This document shows positions 44,328-52,491 of a stretch of 64,000 bases of DNA, piece by piece; the stretch's first letter is position 1; each line of letters starts with the position of its first letter. The stretch lies in contig NZ_JANLCM010000002.1 in the NCBI RefSeq assembly GCF_024979235.1, positions 124,001 to 188,000 on the forward strand. The letters are read 5' to 3'. The position numbers and the translations under genes were made by a program. The notes below the pieces were generated by a model. The model made no database searches and was not told the DNA's origin. It saw only the letters and a list, made by a program, of their open reading frames with translations. The stretch comes from Herbiconiux aconitum (lineage in GTDB: Bacteria; Actinomycetota; Actinomycetes; Actinomycetales; Microbacteriaceae).

Positions 44328-45038
44328 ATGGAGCTCACCGCCGCGGCCTTCCTCACAGAACTCGACGCTCGGCGGTCGGATGCGGAGCTGGCGAAGTACG
44401 AGCGGTACTTCCCGCTGGCCGAGCGTGGCGACGACGTGTTCATCGGGGTGCGGATGGGCGAGGTCTTCGCGATGGCCAAGGAGCGCGCGGCCATGCCGCT
44501 CGCCGAGGTGGAGGAACTGCTCGAGAGCTCGGTGCACGAGGCGCGGGTGGGTGCGGTGAGCGTGATGGACTTCCAATCGAGAGCCAGGGCCACGACTCCC
44601 GAGCGGCGGCAAGAGCTGTTCTCGCTGTACCTCCGCCGACACGACCGCATCGATACCTGGGATCTCGTCGACCGCAGCGCCATCCATGTCGTGGGTGACT
44701 ACCTGGTCGACCATCCGCGCGACGTTCTCGACGAGCTGGCGCGTTCGGCGCATCCGATCCGGCGTCGCACCGCCCTCATCGCGACCTTCGCCTTCGTGTC
44801 GCGGGGCGACGCCTCCGACTCCTTCCGGCTGGCGAGGATGCTCGTCGACGACCCCGCAGACGTGGTGCAGAAGGCGGTCGGCTGGGTGGTGCGCACGGCC
44901 GGGGGCCCGGGGTTGATCGAGTTCCTCGACGAGCACGCGGCCACCATGCCCCGCCCGACCCTCCGCGCCGCTCTCGAAAAGCTCCCCGCGCCCCAACGCG
45001 CCCACTATCTCGCCCTCGCGAAGTCCTCGCGACGCTGA
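44328..45038 (+). CDS. DNA alkylation repair protein (AlkD-like HEAT-repeat glycosylase)
   Basis: A 236-residue all-helical HEAT-like repeat protein of the AlkC/AlkD family, which removes cationic alkylated bases such as 7-methylguanine. Family segments are KYERYFPLAERGDDVFIGVRMGEVFAMAK, MDFQSRARATTPERRQELFSLYLRR and WDLVDRSAIHVVGDYLVDHP; the WDLVD motif carries the catalytic-cleft Trp and Asp. Nine bases separate it from mutM, giving two DNA glycosylases side by side. A small inverted repeat follows. Confidence 0.85.
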   Translation: MELTAAAFLTELDARRSDAELAKYERYFPLAERGDDVFIGVRMGEVFAMAKERAAMPLAEVEELLESSVHEARVGAVSVMDFQSRARATTPERRQELFSLYLRRHDRIDTWDLVDRSAIHVVGDYLVDHPRDVLDELARSAHPIRRRTALIATFAFVSRGDASDSFRLARMLVDDPADVVQKAVGWVVRTAGGPGLIEFLDEHAATMPRPTLRAALEKLPAPQRAHYLALAKSSRR

Positions 45039-45047
45039 GCCCGCGCT

Positions 45048-45101
45048 CACTCGTCCCTAAGGGGCCTAAATCCGGGAAAACTGCCCACTTTGGGACGAGT
45101 G
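45048..45101. terminator. Long-loop inverted repeat between convergent genes
   Basis: CACTCGTCCC (45048-45057) and GGGACGAGTG (45092-45101) are perfect 10-base arms. The 34-base loop contains GGCCTAAATCCGGGAAAACTGCCC, similar in words to the loop at 7641-7712. Likely bidirectional terminator. Confidence 0.5.
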
Positions 45102-45111
45102 GGGGTGGGAA

Positions 45112-45858
45112 CTAGTCCAGAGGGGCGGGAGGCGTGTGCTTCGTGTGGGCCGCGAGGTGGCCGAGGAAGGCGGCGAGAAGGGTGACGATGGCGGCAGCCG
45201 CGACACCCCAACCGATGTGCAGGTTGAGGAGCAGCGCGCCTACGCCGGCGCCGGCCGCGATGAGCACGATCGCCGCCGCGCGGCGGAACCAGGGCTGGCC
45301 CTTGCCGCCGGCGAGGCGGGAATCGGCGGCGAATCCGGTGATGGTGGAGGTGACGACGACGGTCGTGACATCCTTCACGGCGATGTGGCGCGCTGTCGCC
45401 GCCTGCAGGCCCATGGCTCCGGCGAGGAAGACCGTGATGAGCAGCTCCCACGGCTGCGGAGGCTTGCCGTTCAGCACGAAAAGCGCGATGGCGAGCCCGG
45501 CCATGATCGCCCCGACGACCGTGAAGGTGGTGGTGGTGCGGGTCGTCCAGCCGGCTTTGACGGGCCGGAGCACCCGGCCACCCACGACGGCGCCGCCCAT
45601 GAACGCGAACAGGGCCAGCAGCGGCCCGATCCACGGCAGGCCCTCCGCGCCGGCGAGTGCCATGCCCAGGATGACGACGTTGCCGGTCATGTTGCCGGCG
45701 AACACCTTGTCGAGTCCGAGGTAGCCGACCGCATCCACGATGCCGGTCGAGAAGGTGAGCGCGAGCATCAGCGCGAGGTGGAGGTCGTCGCGTTTGGCGC
45801 GGAGTCTCTGAAGCACGGTCGTCCTGTCGGTGAGGTGATTCGGGTGATGATCGTGCAC
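45112..45858 (-). CDS. DUF1275 (YoaK family) membrane protein
   Basis: A 248-residue integral membrane protein with about six to seven predicted helices. The family motif TFSTGIVDAVGYLGLDKVFAGNMTGNVVILG is at the N-terminal half, followed by LLITVFLAGAMGLQAATAR and VTSTITGFAADSRL. Function of the family is unknown; members are widespread small transport-like proteins. The start GTG lacks a Shine-Dalgarno. It is divergent from the formamidase gene. Confidence 0.88.
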   Translation of the reverse strand: MHDHHPNHLTDRTTVLQRLRAKRDDLHLALMLALTFSTGIVDAVGYLGLDKVFAGNMTGNVVILGMALAGAEGLPWIGPLLALFAFMGGAVVGGRVLRPVKAGWTTRTTTTFTVVGAIMAGLAIALFVLNGKPPQPWELLITVFLAGAMGLQAATARHIAVKDVTTVVVTSTITGFAADSRLAGGKGQPWFRRAAAIVLIAAGAGVGALLLNLHIGWGVAAAAIVTLLAAFLGHLAAHTKHTPPAPLD

Positions 45859-45954
45859 GTTTCGTGTGTGTGAACACCGGTTTCAGCCGTGCAAACAATG
45901 CCTTGAACGGTAGCCCGTGCATCCGTCGCGGTGCAAACGGACGATACTGTCGGG

Positions 45955-47145
45955 ATGATCGCCGGTGAGTCGGATTCGCCTGGGCGCTCGGACGAGAACG
46001 GAAACGACATGTCGATGCTGGCCGCCTTGCAACCCGGCGCGGGGGAGATCCGCGCCACGGAATACCTCGCGGCCAGCCGTCACAACGTGCTCTGGGGGCG
46101 CCTGCCCTGCGCCACCGACCGTCCGGTGCTGGAGATCGATCCGGGAACGGATGTCACGATCGACACCATCAGCCACGAGGGCCTGCTCGAGGATCAGGGG
46201 CGCGATCCGGTGGCCTTTTTCGGCTCGCACGGAGTGACACGCGATTTCGTGCTCGAAGACGCCATCGCACTCGCCGCCTCCGACTACCCGCGCAGCTCGG
46301 CCGACGGCCCGCACGTCGTGACCGGCCCGATCGCGGTGCGGGGCGCCCGGCCCGGCGACCTGCTGAAGATGACCGTGCTCGACACCACGCCGCGCGTGCC
46401 CTACGGGGTCATCTCGAATCGGCACGGCAAGGGCGCCTTGGTGGGCGAGATGCCGCTCGGGCCGGCGGACGTGAGCATCTTCGCCGAGGTGCAGGATGCG
46501 CTGAGCGGCGCCCGGTTCGGAACCCTGCCGCTCGTGCCGGGCGGGGAGCGGTCGGTGCGCTTTCCGCTGAGTCCGTTCCTCGGCATCATGGGCGTGGCCG
46601 TCTCGGGTTCCGAGCGGCCCCATTCCGTGCCGCCCGGGCCGCACGGCGGCAACATCGACATCAATCTGCTCACCGTCGGGTCGTCGCTGTACCTTCCGGT
46701 GCAGGTGCCCGGCGCGCTCGCGTATGTCGGTGATCCGCACTTCGCGCAGGGCGACGGCGAGGTCGCGCTCACCGCGATGGAGGCGTCGCTGCGCGTGACC
46801 GTGCGGTTCGATCTCGTCGACCGATCGGATGCGCTCGCGAACTTCGGCGACCTGGCCGGTCCGCTCGCCGAGACGAGCGAATTCCTGGTGCCGACGGGGA
46901 TGGACCGCGATCTCGATGTTGCCGTGCAGAACTGTGTGCGCGCGGCACTGGGGTTGCTCGAGGCGCGGTGGGGGATGGATCGCACGCTGGCGTACGCCTA
47001 TCTCAGTGCGGCGACCGACTTCGACATCTCACAGGTGGTCGACATCGTGAAGGGTGTGCACGCGCGCATCCGGGTGGCCGACTTCGCGGGCGTGGCCCAC
47101 GCGCCGGGGCGGCACGCGGAGGCGGGCGGAGCTGCTCGTGGCTGA
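45955..47145 (+). CDS. Acetamidase/formamidase family protein
   Basis: Metal-dependent hydrolase of short amides (formamide, acetamide), releasing ammonia. It has 396 residues from the ATG at 45955. Family segments are YGVISNRHGKGALVGEMP and GPHGGNIDINLLTVGSSLYLPVQVPGALAYVGDPHFAQGDGE, which includes the conserved HGGN and GDPHFAQGDGE motifs. A GTG at 45931 and an ATG at 46009 are alternative starts; GATACT six bases before 45955 favours it as leaderless. Its end overlaps the amidase gene by eight bases. Confidence 0.88.
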   Translation: MIAGESDSPGRSDENGNDMSMLAALQPGAGEIRATEYLAASRHNVLWGRLPCATDRPVLEIDPGTDVTIDTISHEGLLEDQGRDPVAFFGSHGVTRDFVLEDAIALAASDYPRSSADGPHVVTGPIAVRGARPGDLLKMTVLDTTPRVPYGVISNRHGKGALVGEMPLGPADVSIFAEVQDALSGARFGTLPLVPGGERSVRFPLSPFLGIMGVAVSGSERPHSVPPGPHGGNIDINLLTVGSSLYLPVQVPGALAYVGDPHFAQGDGEVALTAMEASLRVTVRFDLVDRSDALANFGDLAGPLAETSEFLVPTGMDRDLDVAVQNCVRAALGLLEARWGMDRTLAYAYLSAATDFDISQVVDIVKGVHARIRVADFAGVAHAPGRHAEAGGAARG

Positions 47146-48931
47146 GGACCGGCCGGCCGCTGAGGGCGGGCTGGCCGCCGGAGCCGGTGCGGCTGCCTCC
47201 GCTGAGGCGCTTCCCGCCGGGGTGACCTCGCTCGACGGGGCGGGCATCCTGTCGCCGGCTTCGCTCTCGTCGTTGCTCTCCGCATTCCGCGCCTACGAGG
47301 CGGCGCTGATGGCGAACGATCTGGATGCGCTCGATCGGTCCTTCGCGCCCGGGCCTGCAACGCTGCGCGGGGATGCCTCCGGGCTGCTCGTGGGGCACGA
47401 TCGGATCAGCGCGTTCCGCGGGCTGCGTGGGGGAGTGCCGCCGCGCACGATCGTGGAGGTGCACCTGCGGGTGCTCGACGCGGCATCCGTTCTCGTGGTG
47501 TCGGTCAGCGCGTTCGCGAAGGGCGGCACCGGGCTGCAGACCCAGCTGTGGCGGCGGGCGGATGCCGCGGGCTGGGTGATCGCGGCCGCGCACGTCACGG
47601 GAGCCCCACCCGCTGTCAACGGCGCCGTCTGGCGGGTGGCGGGGGCGCCGCTCGCGCCCGCCCGATCGGGTGACGGGACGCTCACAGGAATGAGCGTGGC
47701 CGTAAAGGATCTCTACGATGTGGCGGGGTTCGCGGTTGGGGCTGGGGTTCCCCAGTTCTTGGCCGAGGCGCGGCCCGCTCGCGCCGATGCCGACGCGGTC
47801 GCCGCGCTGCGGGCCGCCGGGGCCGCCGTGCAGGGGATCGCGCAGACCGACGAGTTCGCCTACAGCATCGCCGGGCGCAACGTGCACTACGGCACCCCGC
47901 CGAACCCGGCCGTGCCGGGGGCGATTCCGGGTGGGTCGTCGAGTGGTCCGGCCGCGGCCGTCGCGCTCGGGCAAGCGGCGATCGGATTGGCGACGGACAC
48001 CGCCGGGTCGATCCGGGTTCCGGCGTCGTATCAAGGGCTCTGGGGCCTCCGCACCACGCACGGGTCGGTGAGCACGCGCGGGCTGCTGCCGCTGGCGCCG
48101 TCGTTCGACACGGTGGGTTGGCTCACGCGCTCGCCGGAGACGCTTCGCGCCGCAGCAGCCGCCACGTTCGCGCGGGCGCCCGGCCCGACGCGGGTGGGCG
48201 GCGGCGCGGGCGACGCGGGTCGTCCAGGCGGCGGCGCGGGCAGTGCGGGTTGGGTCACCGGCGGCAGCGACGGCGACGTGGTCGCGCATCCCGGGGCCGG
48301 CGCGCCGAGCGCGCTCGAACCGCGGTATGTCGTGTCGGCCGATCTCGTGTCGAGCTGCGCGCACGACGTGCAGGCGGCGTTCGGAGCGGCGGTCGAGCAT
48401 CCGGTGTTCGGTGACGTCGAAAGCGTCGACCTGGGCGACCTCGATGCGGTGTTCGCAGCCTTCCGCACGGTGCAGGCCGCCGAAGCGTGGCGGGTGCACG
48501 GGGCGTGGGTCGCGGGGCATCCGGGTGTGCTCGGCGTCGACATCGCCGAACGCTTCGACATCGCCTCCCGCATCACGGCCGAGGAGGAGACGGATGCGCG
48601 TGCGCAGCTCGCCGACGCCCGGGCCCGGTTCGACGCGGTGCTGGGTGGGCGCATCCTGCTGCTGCCGTCGGCGTCGTCGTCGGCCCCGGCACTCGACGCG
48701 CCGGCCGAGGCGATCGCTGCTGCTCGGGCGGCGACGCTGCGGATGACCGCCGTCGCGGGCACCGGCGGGTACCCGGCGGTCTCGGCGCCGCTGCTGCGGG
48801 TGCCGGCTCCGGGCGGCTCCGCGCCCGTCGGCCTCTGCTTCGTGGGCGCGCGGGGGGCTGACCTGGCGCTGCTCGACCTCGCGGCGGGCGTGGCCGAGGT
48901 GCTGGCCGGCGCCGATGAGCCGCCGGCGTAG
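47138..48931 (+). CDS. Fusion of AtzH-like domain and amidase-signature hydrolase
   Basis: A 597-residue two-domain protein. Residues about 40-160 form an AtzH/SnoaL-like domain (SLLSAFRAYEAALMANDLDALDRSF ... TQLWRRADAAGWVIAAAHV). Residues about 180-590 are an amidase-signature domain with the Ser-cisSer-Lys triad: lysine in MSVAVKDLYDV, GGSSSGPAAAVALG and DTAGSIRVPASYQG. In atrazine degraders AtzH and the allophanate-hydrolase AtzF are separate proteins. A Gly/Ala-rich loop lies at about residues 345-380. The GTG at 47138 has GGAG six bases upstream and lies inside the formamidase 3' end, so the two are coupled. Confidence 0.85.
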   Translation: MAEDRPAAEGGLAAGAGAAASAEALPAGVTSLDGAGILSPASLSSLLSAFRAYEAALMANDLDALDRSFAPGPATLRGDASGLLVGHDRISAFRGLRGGVPPRTIVEVHLRVLDAASVLVVSVSAFAKGGTGLQTQLWRRADAAGWVIAAAHVTGAPPAVNGAVWRVAGAPLAPARSGDGTLTGMSVAVKDLYDVAGFAVGAGVPQFLAEARPARADADAVAALRAAGAAVQGIAQTDEFAYSIAGRNVHYGTPPNPAVPGAIPGGSSSGPAAAVALGQAAIGLATDTAGSIRVPASYQGLWGLRTTHGSVSTRGLLPLAPSFDTVGWLTRSPETLRAAAAATFARAPGPTRVGGGAGDAGRPGGGAGSAGWVTGGSDGDVVAHPGAGAPSALEPRYVVSADLVSSCAHDVQAAFGAAVEHPVFGDVESVDLGDLDAVFAAFRTVQAAEAWRVHGAWVAGHPGVLGVDIAERFDIASRITAEEETDARAQLADARARFDAVLGGRILLLPSASSSAPALDAPAEAIAAARAATLRMTAVAGTGGYPAVSAPLLRVPAPGGSAPVGLCFVGARGADLALLDLAAGVAEVLAGADEPPA

Positions 48932-48966
48932 CGCCCCCGCCACACCCTCCCGCCGCACGCTCACGT

Positions 48967-49047
48967 TCGAAACGACGGAGTTGTGCACGATATTCGGGCT
49001 GAGGCTCCGTCGATTCGTCGTCGGGGCCGAATTCTCCGTCGTTTCGA
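48967..49047. repeat. 14-bp perfect inverted repeat upstream of pucG
   Basis: TCGAAACGACGGAG (48967-48980) and CTCCGTCGTTTCGA (49034-49047) enclose 53 bases containing GGCTCCGTCGATTCGTC. It lies downstream of the amidase gene and could terminate it. The arms share CGTTTCG with the repeat at 29395-29470. Confidence 0.5.
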
Positions 49048-49072
49048 CACGGGGTTACCACGAAACACGACT

Positions 49073-49086
49073 GAAACGTTCGTTTC
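49073..49086. promoter_or_regulatory. GAAAC-N4-GTTTC palindrome at the pucG promoter
   Basis: GAAACGTTCGTTTC lies just upstream of a -10-like TAGACT (49088-49093). A further CGAAAC at 49061-49066 forms a cluster. Candidate site for the RpiR-type regulator encoded at the end of this operon. Confidence 0.45.
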
Positions 49087-49098
49087 GTAGACTGGCGG

Positions 49099-50373
49099 TT
49101 GAGAAACAGGTATTTCGCCCACCATGCCATCACCCGCCGAGGAGCAGCCATTTCCAGCCAGCCGATCAATCCGCCGCCGCGTCTGCTCATGGGTCCGGGC
49201 CCGATCAACGCCGATCCGCGGGTGCTGCGGGCGATGTCGGCGCAGCTGGTGGGCCAATACGATCCGGCGATGACGGCGTACATGAACGAGACCATGGCGC
49301 TCTACCGCGAGGTGTTCCAGACGCGCAACGAGCAGACGCTGCTCATCGACGGAACCTCGCGCGCCGGCATCGAGGCTGCCATCGTGTCGCTCGTCGCGCC
49401 CGGCGACCGCGTTCTGGTGCCGGTCTTCGGCCGTTTCGGGCATCTGCTGCGGGAGATCGCCGAGCGGGCGGGCGCCGAGGTGCACGTGATCGAACGCGAG
49501 TGGGGCACGGTGTTCACCGACGCCGAGATCGAGGCGGCGATCGTCGAGACCCGGCCGAAGCTGCTCGCGGTCGTGCACGGCGACACGAGCACCACGGTCG
49601 CGCAGCCGCTCGAGGGGCTCGGCGCGATCTGCGACAAGCACGGCGTCTTGTTCTACACCGATGTCACGGCATCCCTCGGCGGCAACGCGTTCGCGACGGA
49701 TGCGCTGGGTCTGGACGCCGTGACCGCCGGCCTCCAGAAGTGCCTCGGCGGCCCGTCGGGGTCGGCGCCCGCCACCTTCTCGGCGAAGGCGGTCGACGTG
49801 ATCAACGGCCGCAAGAGCATCGAAGCGGGCATCGCGGGGAGCGACGCCGAGATCGCGACCACACGCATCCGGTCGAATTATTTCGATCTCGCCATGATCT
49901 TCGACTACTGGGGCGAGAAGCGCCTCAACCACCACACCGAGGCCACCACGATGCTCTACGGGGCGCGGGAATGCGCGCGCCTGCTCGTGGAGGAGGGTCT
50001 CGACGCCGCGGTGGAGCGGCACCGGCTGCACGGCGCAGCCATGCTCGCCGGGGTGCAGGGCCTGGGGCTCGAGGTGTTCGGCGATCTCGCCGTGAAGATG
50101 AACAATGTGGTGGCGGTGCGGATTCCGGATGCGGTGAACGGCGACGCCGTGCGCGGCGAGCTGCTGGAAGACTTCGGCATCGAGATCGGTACCTCGTTCG
50201 GCCCGCTGCACGGCAAGGTCTGGCGCATCGGCACCATGGGCTACAACGCCCGCAAAGACGCCGTGCTCACGACCCTGGCCTCCCTCGAGCAGGTGCTCCG
50301 TCGTCACGGCGCCGCCGTGGTCGGCGGTGGTGGCGTCGGTGCCGCCTACGACGTGTACGAGGACGCGAAATGA
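49099..50373 (+). CDS. pucG: (S)-ureidoglycine--glyoxylate / alanine--glyoxylate aminotransferase
   Basis: Class V PLP aminotransferase in allantoin breakdown. Conserved segment RLLMGPGPINADPRVLRAMSAQLVGQYDP, the PLP aspartate in FYTDVTASLGG and the lysine in GLQKCLGGPSGSAPATF are typical of PucG. The coordinate given is the longest canonical start (TTG). However, GAGGAG (49139-49144) is perfectly placed before an in-frame ATT at 49150, which would begin ISSQPINPPPRLLMGPG, matching where homologues start. The true start may therefore be ATT. The stop overlaps allC by four bases. Confidence 0.9.
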   Translation: MRNRYFAHHAITRRGAAISSQPINPPPRLLMGPGPINADPRVLRAMSAQLVGQYDPAMTAYMNETMALYREVFQTRNEQTLLIDGTSRAGIEAAIVSLVAPGDRVLVPVFGRFGHLLREIAERAGAEVHVIEREWGTVFTDAEIEAAIVETRPKLLAVVHGDTSTTVAQPLEGLGAICDKHGVLFYTDVTASLGGNAFATDALGLDAVTAGLQKCLGGPSGSAPATFSAKAVDVINGRKSIEAGIAGSDAEIATTRIRSNYFDLAMIFDYWGEKRLNHHTEATTMLYGARECARLLVEEGLDAAVERHRLHGAAMLAGVQGLGLEVFGDLAVKMNNVVAVRIPDAVNGDAVRGELLEDFGIEIGTSFGPLHGKVWRIGTMGYNARKDAVLTTLASLEQVLRRHGAAVVGGGGVGAAYDVYEDAK

Positions 50374-51641
50374 CCGACGCGTCCAGCATCCTTGCACGCT
50401 GCGACATCCTCGCCACCCACTCCTCGCTCCCCGACGGCCTGATCGAGCGCGTCTACCTCTCGAAGGAGCACGCCGAGGTCAACGCCCTCGCCGCCCAGTG
50501 GATGACCGAGGCGGGAATGTCCACCTGGCAGGACGCCGCGGGCAACCAGTGCGGTCGCCTCGAGGGCGCGGTACCGGGGTTCCCGGCGCTGCTGCTCGGC
50601 AGCCACCTCGACACGGTGCCCTCGGCGGGGCGGTACGACGGCATCCTCGGGGTGCTGACGGCCATCGCGGTGGTGCAGCGCATCCAGGCATCCGGTCGCC
50701 GGCTGCCCTTCGCGCTCGAGGTCGTGGCCTTCGCCGACGAAGAAGGCACCCGCTTCGGCCGCGCCCTGCTCGGTAGTCGCGCGCTCGCCGGCACCTGGGA
50801 CGACGCCTGGTGGGAGCTCCAAGGCGAAGACGGAGTCACTCTCCGCGACGCCTTCACCGCCTGGGGCCTCGACCCGGCACGCATCGGCGAGGCCGCCCGT
50901 CGGCCCGAGGAGTTGGTGGGCTACCTCGAGGCGCACATCGAACAGGGTCCCTCCCTCGAAGACGAGCACAAGGCGCTCGGCATCGTCTCCTCGATCGCCG
51001 GCGCACGACGCTTCCTGGTGACCGTGATCGGCAAGGCGGGCCACTCCGGCACTCCCTACGAACGTCGCCGCGACGCCCTCGCGGGGGCGGCGGATGCGAT
51101 CGTCGAGATCGAGCGCATCGCCCGATCGGCGCAACTCATCGCGACCGTCGGTCACCTCGCGGTGTTCCCGGATGCGGTGAACGTCATCCCGGGCAAGGTC
51201 GAGTTCAGTCTCGACCTGCGCGGCGAATACGACAGTGAGCGCGATCGCATCTGGACCGTCATCCAGGACACGCTCTCCGACATCTGCCGCCGGCGTCAGT
51301 TGCAGTGGGAGAGCGTCGAGACCCATTCCGCACCGGCCGCCGTCTGCAGCGCCCGGCTGCGCGGAGCGATCGGCGAAGGCATCCGCTCGACCGGAGATCA
51401 GCGACCGATGTCGTTGTTCTCGAAGGCCGGGCACGACGCGATGGCCGTCGCCGAGATCACGGAGATCGGGATGCTCTTCGTGCGCTGCGAGGGCGGCGTG
51501 AGTCACAACCCCGCCGAGCACGTGACCGAAGACGACGTGGCCGCAACGATCGATGCGTTCGAGCGGGCCGTGCTGGCACTGGCTGATGCGGCGGACGCGA
51601 CGGCAACGGCCACATCCGCTCCTTCTCCGGACGGGGTCTGA
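50370..51641 (+). CDS. allC: Allantoate amidohydrolase
   Basis: M20-family zinc hydrolase converting allantoate to ureidoglycine, CO2 and ammonia. It has 423 residues. Metal motifs are GSHLDTVPSAGRYDG, FADEEGTRFG, LEAHIEQGPSLE and SLFSKAGHDAMAVA, with GGVSHNPAEHV at the C-terminal end. The related beta-ureidopropionases and carbamoylases of this family are alternatives, but the link to pucG, allB and uricase supports allantoate. ATG overlaps the pucG stop. An Ala/Thr-rich tail ends the protein. Confidence 0.88.
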   Translation: MTDASSILARCDILATHSSLPDGLIERVYLSKEHAEVNALAAQWMTEAGMSTWQDAAGNQCGRLEGAVPGFPALLLGSHLDTVPSAGRYDGILGVLTAIAVVQRIQASGRRLPFALEVVAFADEEGTRFGRALLGSRALAGTWDDAWWELQGEDGVTLRDAFTAWGLDPARIGEAARRPEELVGYLEAHIEQGPSLEDEHKALGIVSSIAGARRFLVTVIGKAGHSGTPYERRRDALAGAADAIVEIERIARSAQLIATVGHLAVFPDAVNVIPGKVEFSLDLRGEYDSERDRIWTVIQDTLSDICRRRQLQWESVETHSAPAAVCSARLRGAIGEGIRSTGDQRPMSLFSKAGHDAMAVAEITEIGMLFVRCEGGVSHNPAEHVTEDDVAATIDAFERAVLALADAADATATATSAPSPDGV

Positions 51642-51645
51642 CCCC

Positions 51646-52488
51646 ATGACCACCGAGATCATGCACATCGGGCAGCGGATCGACCGCTCCTACGGCGAGC
51701 TGTCGCCGCAGGAGCAGCGGGCGGCCGACTTCATCCTCGATCACCTCAGCGATCTCGCCGTTTACTCCGGCACCGAACTGGCACAGCGCAGCGGAGTGTC
51801 GAAAGCGACGGTGTCACGGCTGTTCCGGCGACTCGGTTTCGAGAACGCGCAGGAGGTGCGGGAGCACGCGCGGTCGCTGCGGTCATCGGGCGTGCCGGTG
51901 GGCGGGATCGCACCCGGCGCATCCGCCGACCTGTCGGCCCATCTGGTGCGCGAGGTGGAGAACCTGCGGCGCTGCCTCGACGCCCTCGGCCCGGAGCGCC
52001 TCGAGCAGACCACCTCGCTCCTTGTGCGCAGTCGCTCGGTGACCGTGGTGGGGCTCCGCAACAGCTACGCGCTCGCCCTCCACCTGCGCGAACAGCTCGC
52101 CCAGGCGCGCGCCGGCGTACACCTCGCCCCGCAGCCCGGTCAGACCCTCGCCGAGGAGTTCGCCGAGCGGGATGCGCGGGATGCGGTCGTGCTCTTCGGA
52201 TTCCGACGCCGCCCCGCCGGTTTCGGCGCGCTCATCGCGGCCGTCGCGGCACGAGGTGTGCCCGTGATCTTGATCGGCGACGCCTCTGCTCGTCGGTATG
52301 CGGAGTTCGCCGCGGTGTGGATCGAATGCCCGATCGACAGCGTCTCCGCCCTCGACAGTTACGCGAGCGCGATGAGCCTCGTGAACGTGCTCGCGAGCAA
52401 CACGCTGGGCGCGCGCACCCGCGAGAGCCGCACTCGCATCGCCGCCATCAACGGACTCTACGACGGGCTGGGAGAGCTGGAGGGCTAA
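51646..52488 (+). CDS. MurR/RpiR family transcriptional regulator
   Basis: A 280-residue regulator. The N-terminal HTH_6 domain (RIDRSYGELSPQEQRAADFILDHLSDLAVYSGTELAQRSGVSKATVSRLFRRLGF region) is followed by a SIS sugar-isomerase-like domain from about residue 125 (RSRSVTVVGLRNSYALALHL). It is the last gene of the pucG-allC unit, four bases after allC, so it is probably the local purine-degradation regulator. Ligand could be an allantoin pathway intermediate (inference). A GAAAC/GTTTC palindrome at 49073 is a plausible target. Confidence 0.88.
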   Translation: MTTEIMHIGQRIDRSYGELSPQEQRAADFILDHLSDLAVYSGTELAQRSGVSKATVSRLFRRLGFENAQEVREHARSLRSSGVPVGGIAPGASADLSAHLVREVENLRRCLDALGPERLEQTTSLLVRSRSVTVVGLRNSYALALHLREQLAQARAGVHLAPQPGQTLAEEFAERDARDAVVLFGFRRRPAGFGALIAAVAARGVPVILIGDASARRYAEFAAVWIECPIDSVSALDSYASAMSLVNVLASNTLGARTRESRTRIAAINGLYDGLGELEG

Positions 52489-52491
52489 CGG

